Counted from the first letter of the stretch, positions 25,282 through 34,891 are shown. The stretch: 56,954 nt of DNA from Planctomycetaceae bacterium (GCA_024642205.1 JAHEBQ010000021.1:39739-96692), one strand, 5' to 3'. Program-made: numbers and translations. The notes: generated by a model from the sequence alone, not told the origin.

Positions 25282-27654
25282 TCAACGAAGCACGGTCAAT
25301 CCGGCCAGGAACATGTTCGTCGTGCCGCTGTCGTAACCCGATGACAAGTCTTCGTAGTCAAAATAGACATAACGGAAATAGGCATTCATTGCGGGTGTGA
25401 ATTCATGATCGATACCCACGTTGATGCGAGTCGTTTCCACAAGTACATCGGAGAACGACGGCAACGCTGACCAGTTGGCGCCAGCTGGCGAAGGCGGCAC
25501 CGTAAATGAGTTACTGCCGCGATTCCACTCAAAACCACCGACCAATTGCGTCGTCGCTGTACAGGCAAAGTTGCCGCCGATGTTGAACAATTGATTGTAA
25601 CCGTCGTAGTTCCACTGGGTCGTTTCGGTCGGATTGTCTTGAAATCCAATCGTAATATCCTGATCGATCCAGTTCGATAAAAAAGCATATCCCGTCGTAA
25701 ACGACAGACGATTCGTCGGCGCGTACCAAACCGTAAACAGGATCGGATAATTGTCTTCGTCAAAGTTGGCATACTGGGAGTTATGCCAGCTGTTCTCGAT
25801 TCCGAACAGGCTCGTCACCATGAAATTGGACGTCGGACTCCACGTACCTCCCATTTCAACGAGGTGTTGTTGCTCTGGCTGATTCGTGTTGAACTTTCCG
25901 TCTTCCTCGCGCACACCGATCAACGGATCGGTGATGAACCGGGCTTTATATCGAACGAACGTGTCGAGCGAAGGCGTAACGCGCAGGTAGGGCCCGATAT
26001 TGATCTGATGAGTTTCTGTGTCTTCCTGTGTAAATGGTCCGGATAGCGTATTGTAGTCCGCATAATCACGCGCGAGTTGTAAATACTCGTAGCCACCAAC
26101 CACGGACAACCGGTTCCGAGAAGGCGACTGCCATTTTCCTTTGAGACCGATTCGCGAATTGTTGTATTCGATCGGGTGTCGAAGCGAACCCGGCTCATAG
26201 GAATCGGGGGAACCTGTATTGACACCCAACGGTGGTGCCGTGAGCAGGTCGGTTGGAATCTCGTTGTTCTGCTGGTCCTGTTTCGCATATGCCGTCAATG
26301 TCACGTTATCAATCGCACGGTTCGTCAACCGGATATCATAGCCGTAAAAGCCTCGATGGGTCCCGCGAAACTTGTTCTCTGTATCTCCCAGATACACTTG
26401 CGAGTACAGCTGATTCGCACAATCGATCGGAACATTCAACTTGAGCCGGTCGACCTGCGTGAAGTTTTCCGGGACCCACGCGTAATCAAATGCAGGTCCC
26501 TCGGTGCCAAAGGCCGGCGAAAAATCGAACGCCGTATACGTGCGGTCAACGACCTGATCGTTTTGCCCGAATGCACGCATCGTCCGCGAATATTCGACGA
26601 CGGCATTGCCGATGTTCATTTCCAGGGCCGGTTTGATCTCCATCGTTGTCCAGTCAATGCTCTGTTTCTGGCTGAGCACGTGACATGTGTAGTTCGCTCC
26701 GGCAGGAGGAGGATTCACGTTGAAACAATGCGCCATGGCGTTGGTTTGCCGCTCGCCAGACTTGCGCATTCCCCATAAGTCAACTTTCCATTTGAGGTTA
26801 TTCGTCAATTGCCCTTTGAAGCGTGCATCCAACTGTTGAACGCGAATGGCGTAATCCTCGCCAACATTGAGGTCTTCTCCAACGACCTTGTCGGTGGGAC
26901 CTGGCGGGCCGTTATTTAAATCGTATGTAGACAGCGGCACATGGTCCAATCGGTGCAAGAATCGCTCATATTCGAAATTAATGGCAAGCTGAGGTCCTCC
27001 GTAGTAATCGGCCCGCGCAAAGTTGGCTTCCTGGTCGAGCCCGGAAAACGTGTAATCGAATGTTCGCGATCCATTGGACCAGATACCATCCAGGTCCCAG
27101 AAGGGTGAAGACGACAGGTCTTGAAATTCACCCACTTTGACCGGGCTGTCTTTGGAATCAACACCCCACCAGCCCAAGCGAAATGCGCTGTCGAAACCAG
27201 CCACTGGTCGACCCATCACATCGCAGCCACACCCATCGCAAACCCAACCACTTCCGTCGTCGGCTTGATGGCACTGCCCGATGGTATTTGCCATACCGCA
27301 TTGAAGACAATACTGGTCAGGAACACCAGCAGGAGGAACGGCGAAGAATTCGCCGTATGATTGGTCGGTCCCCAATTCGGGCGATTGCGGTTCCGGCGAG
27401 GCGAGCCCTTGTTTCTCCGATTCCGATTTCATCACCGGTTCCGTCGAAACCCGAGCCCAGGGTTTTATCGGCGCCGTTTGGTTCGACCCAACTCCACCTG
27501 GATTCATGCCGCCGGAGATGTCGTCACTGAATCCTGACAATCCGATGGTTTTCGTCTTTGTCGTTTCGGCGAGCGCAGCCGACCGTTCCTGAGCTGCCGT
27601 CCAAGCCGGCGTCAGCAAAAAAGTCGCAGCCAGGATATAAGCTGCTCGTCTCAT
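25282..27654 (-). CDS. Large outer-membrane beta-barrel protein, MtrB/PioB-like, with Cys-rich N-terminal segment
   Basis: A 790-residue exported protein with a signal peptide MRRAAYILAATFLLTPAWTA. Residues ~115-155 hold a Cys cluster: CLQCGM, GQCHQ and CDGCGCD. The rest alternates hydrophilic and aromatic residues in short beta strands with Asn/Asp-rich turns, typical of a large outer-membrane barrel, and the size fits PioB/MtrB (roughly 680-800 residues). MtrB-type proteins also have an N-terminal CxxC. The gene follows 58 bp after a 14-heme MtrA/DmsE-like lipoprotein, the arrangement of porin-cytochrome conduits that carry electrons across the outer membrane. An unrelated porin remains possible because the match was not tested by alignment. 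Confidence 0.7.
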   Translation of the reverse strand: MRRAAYILAATFLLTPAWTAAQERSAALAETTKTKTIGLSGFSDDISGGMNPGGVGSNQTAPIKPWARVSTEPVMKSESEKQGLASPEPQSPELGTDQSYGEFFAVPPAGVPDQYCLQCGMANTIGQCHQADDGSGWVCDGCGCDVMGRPVAGFDSAFRLGWWGVDSKDSPVKVGEFQDLSSSPFWDLDGIWSNGSRTFDYTFSGLDQEANFARADYYGGPQLAINFEYERFLHRLDHVPLSTYDLNNGPPGPTDKVVGEDLNVGEDYAIRVQQLDARFKGQLTNNLKWKVDLWGMRKSGERQTNAMAHCFNVNPPPAGANYTCHVLSQKQSIDWTTMEIKPALEMNIGNAVVEYSRTMRAFGQNDQVVDRTYTAFDFSPAFGTEGPAFDYAWVPENFTQVDRLKLNVPIDCANQLYSQVYLGDTENKFRGTHRGFYGYDIRLTNRAIDNVTLTAYAKQDQQNNEIPTDLLTAPPLGVNTGSPDSYEPGSLRHPIEYNNSRIGLKGKWQSPSRNRLSVVGGYEYLQLARDYADYNTLSGPFTQEDTETHQINIGPYLRVTPSLDTFVRYKARFITDPLIGVREEDGKFNTNQPEQQHLVEMGGTWSPTSNFMVTSLFGIENSWHNSQYANFDEDNYPILFTVWYAPTNRLSFTTGYAFLSNWIDQDITIGFQDNPTETTQWNYDGYNQLFNIGGNFACTATTQLVGGFEWNRGSNSFTVPPSPAGANWSALPSFSDVLVETTRINVGIDHEFTPAMNAYFRYVYFDYEDLSSGYDSGTTNMFLAGLTVLR

Positions 27655-27712
27655 GGTTTGCGCTCAATGTTCATGTTTGATGTCAGGATTCGGGAACTCG
27701 TGTGTTTGGAAT

Positions 27713-29188
27713 TTACCTCAACAGTGAACTTGGATTGCGAGGCGAGGGCAAATCACTTCCGTGTACCTGGGAGTGGCAATCCGTGCAATTGCTGTAAAAA
27801 GCTCGTTGTTGGCCAGCATCTGTTCCCACGTCGCTCAGTCCGGCGAAATTGTGGGCTCCCGACGTCGGTCCAACCCGGTGTCCCGAGTGGCACCTTAGAC
27901 AGAGAAACGTTGCTGGTTGTCTCAGCAGGTTATTGGTAACCGAACCGTGAGGCGTGTGGCAAATCGCGCAGTCTTCTGTCGCTGGTGGATGTTCATAAGC
28001 GAATGGGCCTTGTTTTTCACCATGACACCGGTAACAGACCTGGTTGATCGTCGCCTCTTTCAGATTTCCCTGCGATTGGCCATGACCATCGTGGCAATCG
28101 GAACAGACCATCTTGCCCTCCTTGATGGGGTGGTGCGATGGCATTGCGTTCTGCGCGTAAACCTTGGGGTGGCATCCGTAACACACGTTCGGTTCCTCAA
28201 CCGCCATCGGCAACCGTTTGGGTCGCGTAATTTGCGTGTGTGAAATTCCCACCGTCTCCTGCACGAAGCTGGAAGGATGAGGATTGTGGCAATCGGTGCA
28301 GGCTACGCCGTTTTGACTGTGAGACGAGGAGTGCCACGCCATCGTGGGCGCGCCCTGGTGACATTCGAGGCAGAGATCGGAGCGTGTTTCCTGGCGAATT
28401 TTTCCATGCGGATCATGACAGGTATCGCAGGAGAATCCATTGGGGCCCATGATCTGGTGGGGACCTGCCACCCGTTCAAATTGTTCCATGCTACTATGAC
28501 AACGGTAACAAATTTGCGGCGTAAGCGCACCAAGGAAATTTGATGCGGCCCGAATGGAGTCGGCATCGAGCTGTGTCAACGTTTCTTCCTCGAGATACGA
28601 GACCTGTTTCCCGGTTGGTCGGAATTCATCGGCAGCGACGTTGACCGGAAGTGCTCCCGACGGGACGTTGTAATGGGCCGTATGGCAGTCCGTACAGGCC
28701 ACACCATTGTGGGCGTGTGTCGAAGTTCGCCAGGCGGCACCTGGTTCGCACTGTTTCTGCTCATGACACTTCAGACAAACTTCGGATCGCTGAGCTTTTT
28801 TTAGCTGTTTGAAATTCAAAATCAGTCCTGGTTCCTTACCCCGCGTCGTCACGTGGCGACTCGCCGGGCCATGACAGTCTTCGCACCTCTGTTCGCGATG
28901 GACGTTGTGTGCGAATGTCTGGACATAGGTCGCGTGACACGTCAGGCACAATTGATCATCGTTGACAAATTCGGCACCCGCGACCTGCGGGAGAGCAACT
29001 CGTAGCTCCGGATATTCGGCTTCCCTGAATCGAAAATTCGCCTTGGGCCAGGCCAGTGTTGATTGCGACTGCTTCGTAACATGAGCGTTATGAGAGCATG
29101 ATGCCAATAGCCACATGAACAGGCCCAGGATCAACAATCCCTTCCTGTGAAACAGCATTCGCCAGATCGGCCACTCTCGTCCTTTCAC
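27713..29188 (-). CDS. 14-heme c-type cytochrome lipoprotein, DmsE/MtrA-like
   Basis: A 491-residue protein. The GTG at 29188 has a strong GGAGGT 6 nt upstream and is preferred over the ATG at 29158. The signal ends in lipobox LASC, so it is a lipoprotein. Fourteen sites are present: CLTCH, CEDCH, CLKCH, CTDCH, CYRCH, CDTCH, CLECH, CTDCH, CYGCH, CSDCH, CYRCH, CAICH, CLRCH, CTDCH. The final CTDCHSQVHGSDLPSP matches the C-terminal signature of DmsE/MtrA-type decaheme cytochromes, but four hemes have been added. It probably forms the heme wire inside the barrel encoded immediately downstream. Confidence 0.88.
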   Translation of the reverse strand: MKGREWPIWRMLFHRKGLLILGLFMWLLASCSHNAHVTKQSQSTLAWPKANFRFREAEYPELRVALPQVAGAEFVNDDQLCLTCHATYVQTFAHNVHREQRCEDCHGPASRHVTTRGKEPGLILNFKQLKKAQRSEVCLKCHEQKQCEPGAAWRTSTHAHNGVACTDCHTAHYNVPSGALPVNVAADEFRPTGKQVSYLEEETLTQLDADSIRAASNFLGALTPQICYRCHSSMEQFERVAGPHQIMGPNGFSCDTCHDPHGKIRQETRSDLCLECHQGAPTMAWHSSSHSQNGVACTDCHNPHPSSFVQETVGISHTQITRPKRLPMAVEEPNVCYGCHPKVYAQNAMPSHHPIKEGKMVCSDCHDGHGQSQGNLKEATINQVCYRCHGEKQGPFAYEHPPATEDCAICHTPHGSVTNNLLRQPATFLCLRCHSGHRVGPTSGAHNFAGLSDVGTDAGQQRAFYSNCTDCHSQVHGSDLPSPRNPSSLLR

Positions 29189-29408
29189 GACTTACCTCCG
29201 TGTTGCCGTGTCAAATTCACCCGAATTGGGAGAATGCATTAATTACCTCAACAGGTTTGATCAAACGGGCAACGCTGGTAATGCTGGTTGTATCGTCTGA
29301 TCACATCGTACGACATGAAGGGATTTTCCCGGTCCAAGGAATCGATCCGTGATTTTCCCCATTGTTACCGGAACTATCCCCACAACTGCCAGCATGGAAT
29401 GCATGCGT

Positions 29409-32400
29409 CTACTGCCGGCGAACACTCCACCAGGACTGTTCGGGCAGTAGTCCGAGCCCAATAATCGCCAATTGAGCCAGGACGAAGATGCCAAGCATCT
29501 GCAACACGCCTTCGGTGAAGCCATAGGAGTGCAAGCCCACACCCAGTTCGTTGACACCAAACCAGGACCAGCCAACCGCAATATTGCCGGCCACTGCCAG
29601 CACTGCCAGGCCTCGTTGTTTCACCAGGCCTCCCCAGCGTGCATGCAGCACAAGTACATTCCAAAGCACGATGATCATGGCACCGTTTTCCTTGGGATCC
29701 CAGCCCCAGAAACGTCCCCAGGAATCATCTGCCCACAAGCCTCCCAGCACCGTTCCGACGAAACTGAAGAGGGTCGCAAAACACAACGTTCCATAAATCA
29801 TGCGACTGAGTTCTTTTCCAGTCTCCAGCGACAACGAAGGCGTTAGTACGCCGCGCAGGATATAGACGATGCCCAGCAAACCGGCAACAAATGTCGTCGT
29901 GTACCCGAGGGTAATGCAAACCACATGTGTCGCCAGCCAGAACTGCGTATCCAACACCGCCTGCAAAACCGCAAACGTATCCCCATCGCCAGCCAGAAAA
30001 TGTGCAATCAGCAATGTGGCAAATCCCATCACCGAACAGATCAGGTTACCGATTCCGATTCGGTAGATTCGCTCCAGAATCACACCCAGCACGACACAAC
30101 CCCAACCAATAAACACGGCGGAAGAATACAGGTTGGTGACCGGCGGCCGCCCCGAAATGTAGATTCTCGCCACGAGCGCAAATGTATGAACAACGAGCGT
30201 TAACAAGATCAACCAAAACGCAGCCCGGCTCAACGGCTTGCTCCATCCCAACCAGGACAACGCCGCCAGTACGAATGCGATCAGGTACATGATCGATGCG
30301 TGATAAAACGGCGCAATATAATTGAAATACCACTCGAAGTTCGTTTTCGTCAGATTCAGATCCACGGGCGTGTTGGCCACTAATGCTGCCTGGTAGCCAT
30401 GCAGTTCATCATTGAATTTCGTCGCATCGCCTGTCGCGTAGGCTGCGAAAATCTCCGTCATTGCGGCGGTCGCCGAATCCTCGCCCCGGGAGGGATTTAA
30501 CTGGGCCTGGGCCCACGCCGTCGAGTATGCCTGCCATTGGGGATTGTCGCCGGAGGGTGGAATGCAACGCGGCGGAGCGCGGCGAGACAACGCCTGTTGT
30601 TGCGCTAGCGCATCTCGCAACTCGGCCTGTCGGTCGTTGCCGGCTGAGTCTCGCGACGTGCCAGTGCCAGGTAAAACAAACGACTGCACCAGCAGATCAC
30701 GCAGCGCCAACTGGTTATCCAGTGCCAGGATCTTCTTTTGATAGACACTCAATTCACCCGGGTCCATGGTCCGCGCCAATTCGGCCTGTTTTTGAATTTC
30801 GATCAAGCGCGGTTTCAATTCCGAAAAAGCATACCGCAGACCTTTCCGCCGCTGCAGACCCAATGCATCGAGCACTTCCGGATGCTCGATGCGAAACACG
30901 TTCTGTTTGGCAGCGTTCTCGGGTCTGGCAATCAAGTCCAGCAACCAGACGATGGCGGGTTGTTGCACGCCTTGTTCGTCGACAAATGTCTGCTTGTTGG
31001 AAATAATCCGCAGGCTGTTGCGAGCAAGGGTGTCGATCGGCTTTACCCGACCTTGGTAGACGACCGGTAGTTTTCCGAAATCAGATTTCAGCATTTCACC
31101 GGCGGACTGGCGAGGCGGCAATGCCCTGGTTCCGATCCAGCCGGCCAGCAGCAGCAACACCAGGATCGGAAAACCCCATGACCATCCGGACTCGCGTCGG
31201 ATCGGCGGAGTGCCGGGCAATGCGCCCGCGCCTTGATCCGGCCTGGGCTTCGCGGAGCGGCGATCCAAAAACCGAAGAAGTACTACACCAAAATGCGCCA
31301 ACATCCCGGTGGCTACGATCATGCAAGCTACGTAGGGCAACATCCAGCTATTGTTGTTGACCACCGACAGGGTTGTGGATTCGAACCCGGTTTCCGGATT
31401 GCGGAAATAGCCGCTTTGGTAAAATGTATCCCCGGAGAATCGCAACGGATTGTTCATCCAGATCCTGGTTTCGCGGTCTACGTTTCGGCTGGCGTCCACC
31501 AGCCTCACATCGGATGAATAATTACGCGGTGTATCGGTGCCGGGATAGTCGTCCTTTCGGACGTCGATCAGGGTCAACGAATATGGTTTGTAGGTTTGCT
31601 TGAAACGCAGATAGAGATGGTAAGTCTTGCCGTCGACCTCGACTGTGTCTGGCAAATCTGCCAGCGAAAGCGCCAACGCGACCATGTGAGTGCCGAGTTC
31701 GGAGGCCGTGCGCTTATCCAACAGCCTGAGATAGGCGGCTGATTGATTGACCGCGCCGTTGGTGTCGGTGCCCGAGGCCGGTTTGATGGACTCGGCGATC
31801 CACTGTAATCCGATGCCGGCAGTCGCCGGATTTGGCATGTTCGACCCGGCGATGCGCAGCTGAGCATTCTCAAGAAATGGCATCACCTGGATGTCAAACG
31901 GCAAGTGTTCGTGCCGGATGATTCGCTCGCTACGCAGCATCGATTCCGGTACCGACACGACATCGTGCTGACCCGGTTGTGACTTGTCGATAACGGCCAA
32001 TTCCAGGTTACGGATGTCTTGCACATAATTGACCGATTCACCTTCGCGGATCTGCATTCGGCCTTCGACAGCCGTCAGTCCGACCAACAATTCGCCGAAC
32101 ATCAACATGCCAATGCCGCCGTGAATCAGCATGATGCCAGCCCGGCGATTAAAAACCAGCACACACCCAAACAGCAGGACGAGCCCCGCCAGTGTCCCCT
32201 TGCCCAGCTGCCAGAGGATTCGCAGTGATGAATCATCCAGTCGTCCGGCATCGCCACGAACCAGTGTCCAGGCGAAAGCAGCTGCAATCACCGTGATGCC
32301 GGAAATCAGCCAACGCGACTCGGTCTTGTGGACTCGGTCCGTTCTCCAAAGGCGATAGAGCATTGCGCCGATTGCGACCAAAAGTGTTGCCTGGAAGATT

Positions 32401-32942
32401 CGCCAAACTGCGGTACCACTGATCCATTCCGAAAGACGCAGCCCGTCGTGACTGGCCCCGGCAATGACGATTGACGTCGTCAACACGATTCCTGCAATGA
32501 TCGCCGCGAGTCCGGTCGCCAGCCGTCGACCTTCTGTTTGCAACCTGAAACGGACTCCATGTGCGGCCATAAGATTGACCAACATCATCCCGCCAATCAG
32601 CCAGCCGCCCGGAAAATAAAAACCGCCGGAAACCCGTGGTCGGCTTGGAAAAAACGAGGGTGGAAAAAAGAGCTGAAAGTCGATCCAGGTAACAAATGTG
32701 CGAAAGTACTCTTCGATTACCTGCCAAATGTCCTTTTCAACCTGAGCCAACGTGCCAGCGAACACCAGCACGATCATCATGGCCAGTAGCGTGACCGTAA
32801 ATTTTAATGAAGCCAGTGCCATGACCACTTGTCGAACCGTCAAACGATCCGGTTCGATCCCGGTGGCACTTTGCAAGCCTGAACCGGGTAACTCCTTGGG
32901 TCGTTCGCTCCTGGGTCGTTCGTTTAACTGCACGCTATTCAT
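29409..32942 (-). CDS. ccsBA: CcsBA (ResB-ResC fusion) System II cytochrome c synthase
   Basis: A 1177-residue fusion. The N-terminal part (~1-560) is ResB/CcsB-like: ASLKFTVTLLAMMIVLVFAGTLAQ is the characteristic first helix, followed by a large periplasmic loop and a closing helix. After a linker with another membrane helix and a periplasmic part (GRVKPIDTLARNSLR), residues ~880-1177 form the ResC/CcsA domain with the heme motif WGRFWGWDPKENGAM. Fused CcsBA exports heme and ligates it to apocytochromes by itself; it is longer than known epsilonproteobacterial fusions. The start overlaps the upstream lipoprotein by 8 bp. It lies 220 bp from the 14-heme cytochrome gene. Its presence beside a ccm operon is unusual. 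Confidence 0.92.
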   Translation of the reverse strand: MNSVQLNERPRSERPKELPGSGLQSATGIEPDRLTVRQVVMALASLKFTVTLLAMMIVLVFAGTLAQVEKDIWQVIEEYFRTFVTWIDFQLFFPPSFFPSRPRVSGGFYFPGGWLIGGMMLVNLMAAHGVRFRLQTEGRRLATGLAAIIAGIVLTTSIVIAGASHDGLRLSEWISGTAVWRIFQATLLVAIGAMLYRLWRTDRVHKTESRWLISGITVIAAAFAWTLVRGDAGRLDDSSLRILWQLGKGTLAGLVLLFGCVLVFNRRAGIMLIHGGIGMLMFGELLVGLTAVEGRMQIREGESVNYVQDIRNLELAVIDKSQPGQHDVVSVPESMLRSERIIRHEHLPFDIQVMPFLENAQLRIAGSNMPNPATAGIGLQWIAESIKPASGTDTNGAVNQSAAYLRLLDKRTASELGTHMVALALSLADLPDTVEVDGKTYHLYLRFKQTYKPYSLTLIDVRKDDYPGTDTPRNYSSDVRLVDASRNVDRETRIWMNNPLRFSGDTFYQSGYFRNPETGFESTTLSVVNNNSWMLPYVACMIVATGMLAHFGVVLLRFLDRRSAKPRPDQGAGALPGTPPIRRESGWSWGFPILVLLLLAGWIGTRALPPRQSAGEMLKSDFGKLPVVYQGRVKPIDTLARNSLRIISNKQTFVDEQGVQQPAIVWLLDLIARPENAAKQNVFRIEHPEVLDALGLQRRKGLRYAFSELKPRLIEIQKQAELARTMDPGELSVYQKKILALDNQLALRDLLVQSFVLPGTGTSRDSAGNDRQAELRDALAQQQALSRRAPPRCIPPSGDNPQWQAYSTAWAQAQLNPSRGEDSATAAMTEIFAAYATGDATKFNDELHGYQAALVANTPVDLNLTKTNFEWYFNYIAPFYHASIMYLIAFVLAALSWLGWSKPLSRAAFWLILLTLVVHTFALVARIYISGRPPVTNLYSSAVFIGWGCVVLGVILERIYRIGIGNLICSVMGFATLLIAHFLAGDGDTFAVLQAVLDTQFWLATHVVCITLGYTTTFVAGLLGIVYILRGVLTPSLSLETGKELSRMIYGTLCFATLFSFVGTVLGGLWADDSWGRFWGWDPKENGAMIIVLWNVLVLHARWGGLVKQRGLAVLAVAGNIAVGWSWFGVNELGVGLHSYGFTEGVLQMLGIFVLAQLAIIGLGLLPEQSWWSVRRQ

Positions 32943-34101
32943 TGTCAGCGCCTTCCTGATTGAGAGGGAACGTCACGGATTGGACAAAGACCTCAAACCG
33001 CTCTCGTTCCCGCTCCGCCAATTCGGCGTCCCCCATCAACTTGAAAAACCAGGTGCTGTCGGCAACGTCGGTCAAGACACCCAGGATTGCTTGTCGGGGT
33101 GATGCGTCAGCTGGACCCACCAGTTCGACATAATCACCTGTCACTGACCCCATCGGGATCTTTTGCAGATCCTGGGCCAACTGTTGAGCGGTCGTATCAG
33201 TCAACTGGATCTGGTTTCTCCAACGATTGACGTTGGCCAGTCGCTCACCGCCGGACTGCGACAAACTGATAACCGTGATTTCCACTTTTTGCTTGCCGTC
33301 GATAACTTCAAACGCCGCCTGGCGCATCCCGCTGGCCCCCGTGACCGACCAGCCGTCCGGGGTTGTGTATGTAAATGTGGGATTTTTGTCAGGTGGTCCT
33401 GCCGGGGCGACTGGTGGCTGGCCGGCAATCGGCGGGTGTCTGGCCATGTCGAATCCAGCCGACAATACATCGCTGCCTTTGCCGCGTCCGACAAGATTCA
33501 CCAGCGTTACCAACGTCGAGTCCGTACCCTTGAACTGGCGAACGCTGGTCGACGCGTCGTCATTGTCGCCGGCCTTGATGGCTGCCACGGGTGCCAATCC
33601 AAGCTGATCGCGCCAGCGATTGACATTACTAAGCACATACTCGTCAATCTCGCCCATGGTTTGCAGCGGAATGACAGTCACCTCCAGCATCTGGTCACCG
33701 TCCTCGATCTCGATGGTAGCGAACCGCATGCCTGAAGCACCTTGCTGCTGCCATCCCTCGGGTAGATCCCAGGAGGGCTGCGGCAACTCGTCGGTAAACC
33801 GCACAGACTCGATCAACGCGTTAAACAGATCTTCCTGTTTGGCGACCGCTTCATCCGGCCCATTGAGTTTGAAAAACCACGTTTTTTCCCCTTGCGGAAA
33901 AATCGCCGCTAGCATCCGAGTCGGTGTTGCACTCGATTCCGCGTTTGGGACTCGGTCAGCGACCGCCAGCTTTACATCGCTGGGGCCAAGCGGAACCTCA
34001 ATCGAATACCGCGTGATCTCGTCCTGTCGACCACAACCGAAGATATTTCCGATCATTACGGCAACAAAAAGCAAGGCAAACCTCAAAGTGAGTCCTTTCA
34101 C
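32935..34101 (-). CDS. Lipoprotein with two repeated domains, coupled to ccsBA
   Basis: A 388-residue lipoprotein from GTG 34101; the lipobox is IFGC. It contains two copies of one domain, at about residues 75-225 and 235-385. Both have (S/T)WFFKL-type strands, a W-(E/S)-x(3,4)-GASGMR(F/Q)A block and VNRWR(D/N)Q(L/I). An alanine/proline-rich linker (PPVAPAGPPDKNP) separates them. No enzyme motif is visible. Its stop overlaps ccsBA by 8 bp, so it is translated with System II cytochrome c synthase, suggesting an extracytoplasmic assembly or quality-control role. The family was not recognised. Confidence 0.75.
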   Translation of the reverse strand: MKGLTLRFALLFVAVMIGNIFGCGRQDEITRYSIEVPLGPSDVKLAVADRVPNAESSATPTRMLAAIFPQGEKTWFFKLNGPDEAVAKQEDLFNALIESVRFTDELPQPSWDLPEGWQQQGASGMRFATIEIEDGDQMLEVTVIPLQTMGEIDEYVLSNVNRWRDQLGLAPVAAIKAGDNDDASTSVRQFKGTDSTLVTLVNLVGRGKGSDVLSAGFDMARHPPIAGQPPVAPAGPPDKNPTFTYTTPDGWSVTGASGMRQAAFEVIDGKQKVEITVISLSQSGGERLANVNRWRNQIQLTDTTAQQLAQDLQKIPMGSVTGDYVELVGPADASPRQAILGVLTDVADSTWFFKLMGDAELAERERERFEVFVQSVTFPLNQEGADNE

Positions 34102-34632
34102 GATGCAGTTGGAAGATCCAAAAGGAAGAAATAACAGGGAACACGTTGGGGAACCTAACGAACGCGGAGATTTCTGTAAACATCTTCTTGGATCGCCTCA
34201 ACCGACGATTCTTGCGAATTCAAGATGGCATGGAACGACCGCCGCGCTTCACTCAAGCACTGGATCAGCACAATATTTCAGCTGAATCAATGTGCTGCCT
34301 TACCGTTTCGAGATGCTTTGAAGCAGGATTTCTGTGGCGCGGAGATTTACTCAGAGTCGATGTCATGCCAAGGTCAAGGTTGATCCTCCAGCGAATGGCC
34401 GCGGTCTCACCCTCCGGTGGTTGAATGCGCGTTGCGTGGGTCGAGTCAGGGTATCCATTGGACGACGATCACCCGGTCGACGACCGGGCCAAAGGGGAGC
34501 GATCGAATTCGTAATGACGTTGGGGCACCGTGAATGGCCATTCGATGGGTGTGATCCAACGGCGAGCTGACGATCCGAAGCAGGCAGGAGGAGATTCAAA
34601 AAGCCTCCGTCACGGATTGATACCATCGTCCA

Positions 34633-34652
34633 GGTGAGCGAATTCGCTCACC
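34633..34652. promoter_or_regulatory. Perfect 20-bp palindrome
   Basis: GGTGAGCGAATTCGCTCACC is a perfect inverted repeat with no loop, 300 bp before ribA. Length and symmetry fit a dimeric repressor or activator site, or a cruciform. There is no T-run, so it is not a terminator. The cognate regulator is unknown. Confidence 0.5.
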
Positions 34653-34748
34653 GCCAAGTGTTGACGACCGATAAAAGTCGTCGTGTCGGTAAAATCGTCA
34701 AATCGTTCAATGAAAAAATGTTCGCGCGGCGTCAGGTGGGTTGAAACC

Positions 34749-34780
34749 TTGACCTATGTGGGTAACTCAATTATGGTCAA
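34749..34780 (+). promoter_or_regulatory. Predicted promoter with overlapping inverted repeat upstream of ribA
   Basis: TTGACC (34749-34754; 5 of 6) and TATGGT (34772-34777; 4 of 6) are 17 bp apart. The -35 hexamer TTGACC is mirrored by GGTCAA at 34775-34780, forming a dyad that spans the whole promoter and could be an operator. The predicted transcript would start about 150 nt before the ribA ATG. Confidence 0.45.
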
Positions 34781-34820
34781 AAGTAACGCAAAATGGTCGC
34801 CCCGGTGGAGCCAAATAACA

Positions 34821-34891
34821 CTTGTCTGCTCGCATGATTGCGGTACGCAAACAAGGGCTGGCAGGGCCGGATGCAAAGCACGAGTCATCCG
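34821..34891 (+). promoter_or_regulatory. Structured 5' leader of ribA, two hairpins
   Basis: Hairpin 1: TTGCG-GTA-CGCAA (34838-34850), enclosed by CTTGT (34821-34825) and ACAAG (34851-34855). Hairpin 2: CGGATG (34868-34873) with CATCCG (34886-34891). They lie between the predicted promoter and the GGAGG ribosome site at 34926-34930. The conserved RFN (FMN riboswitch) words were looked for and not found. Confidence 0.35.
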
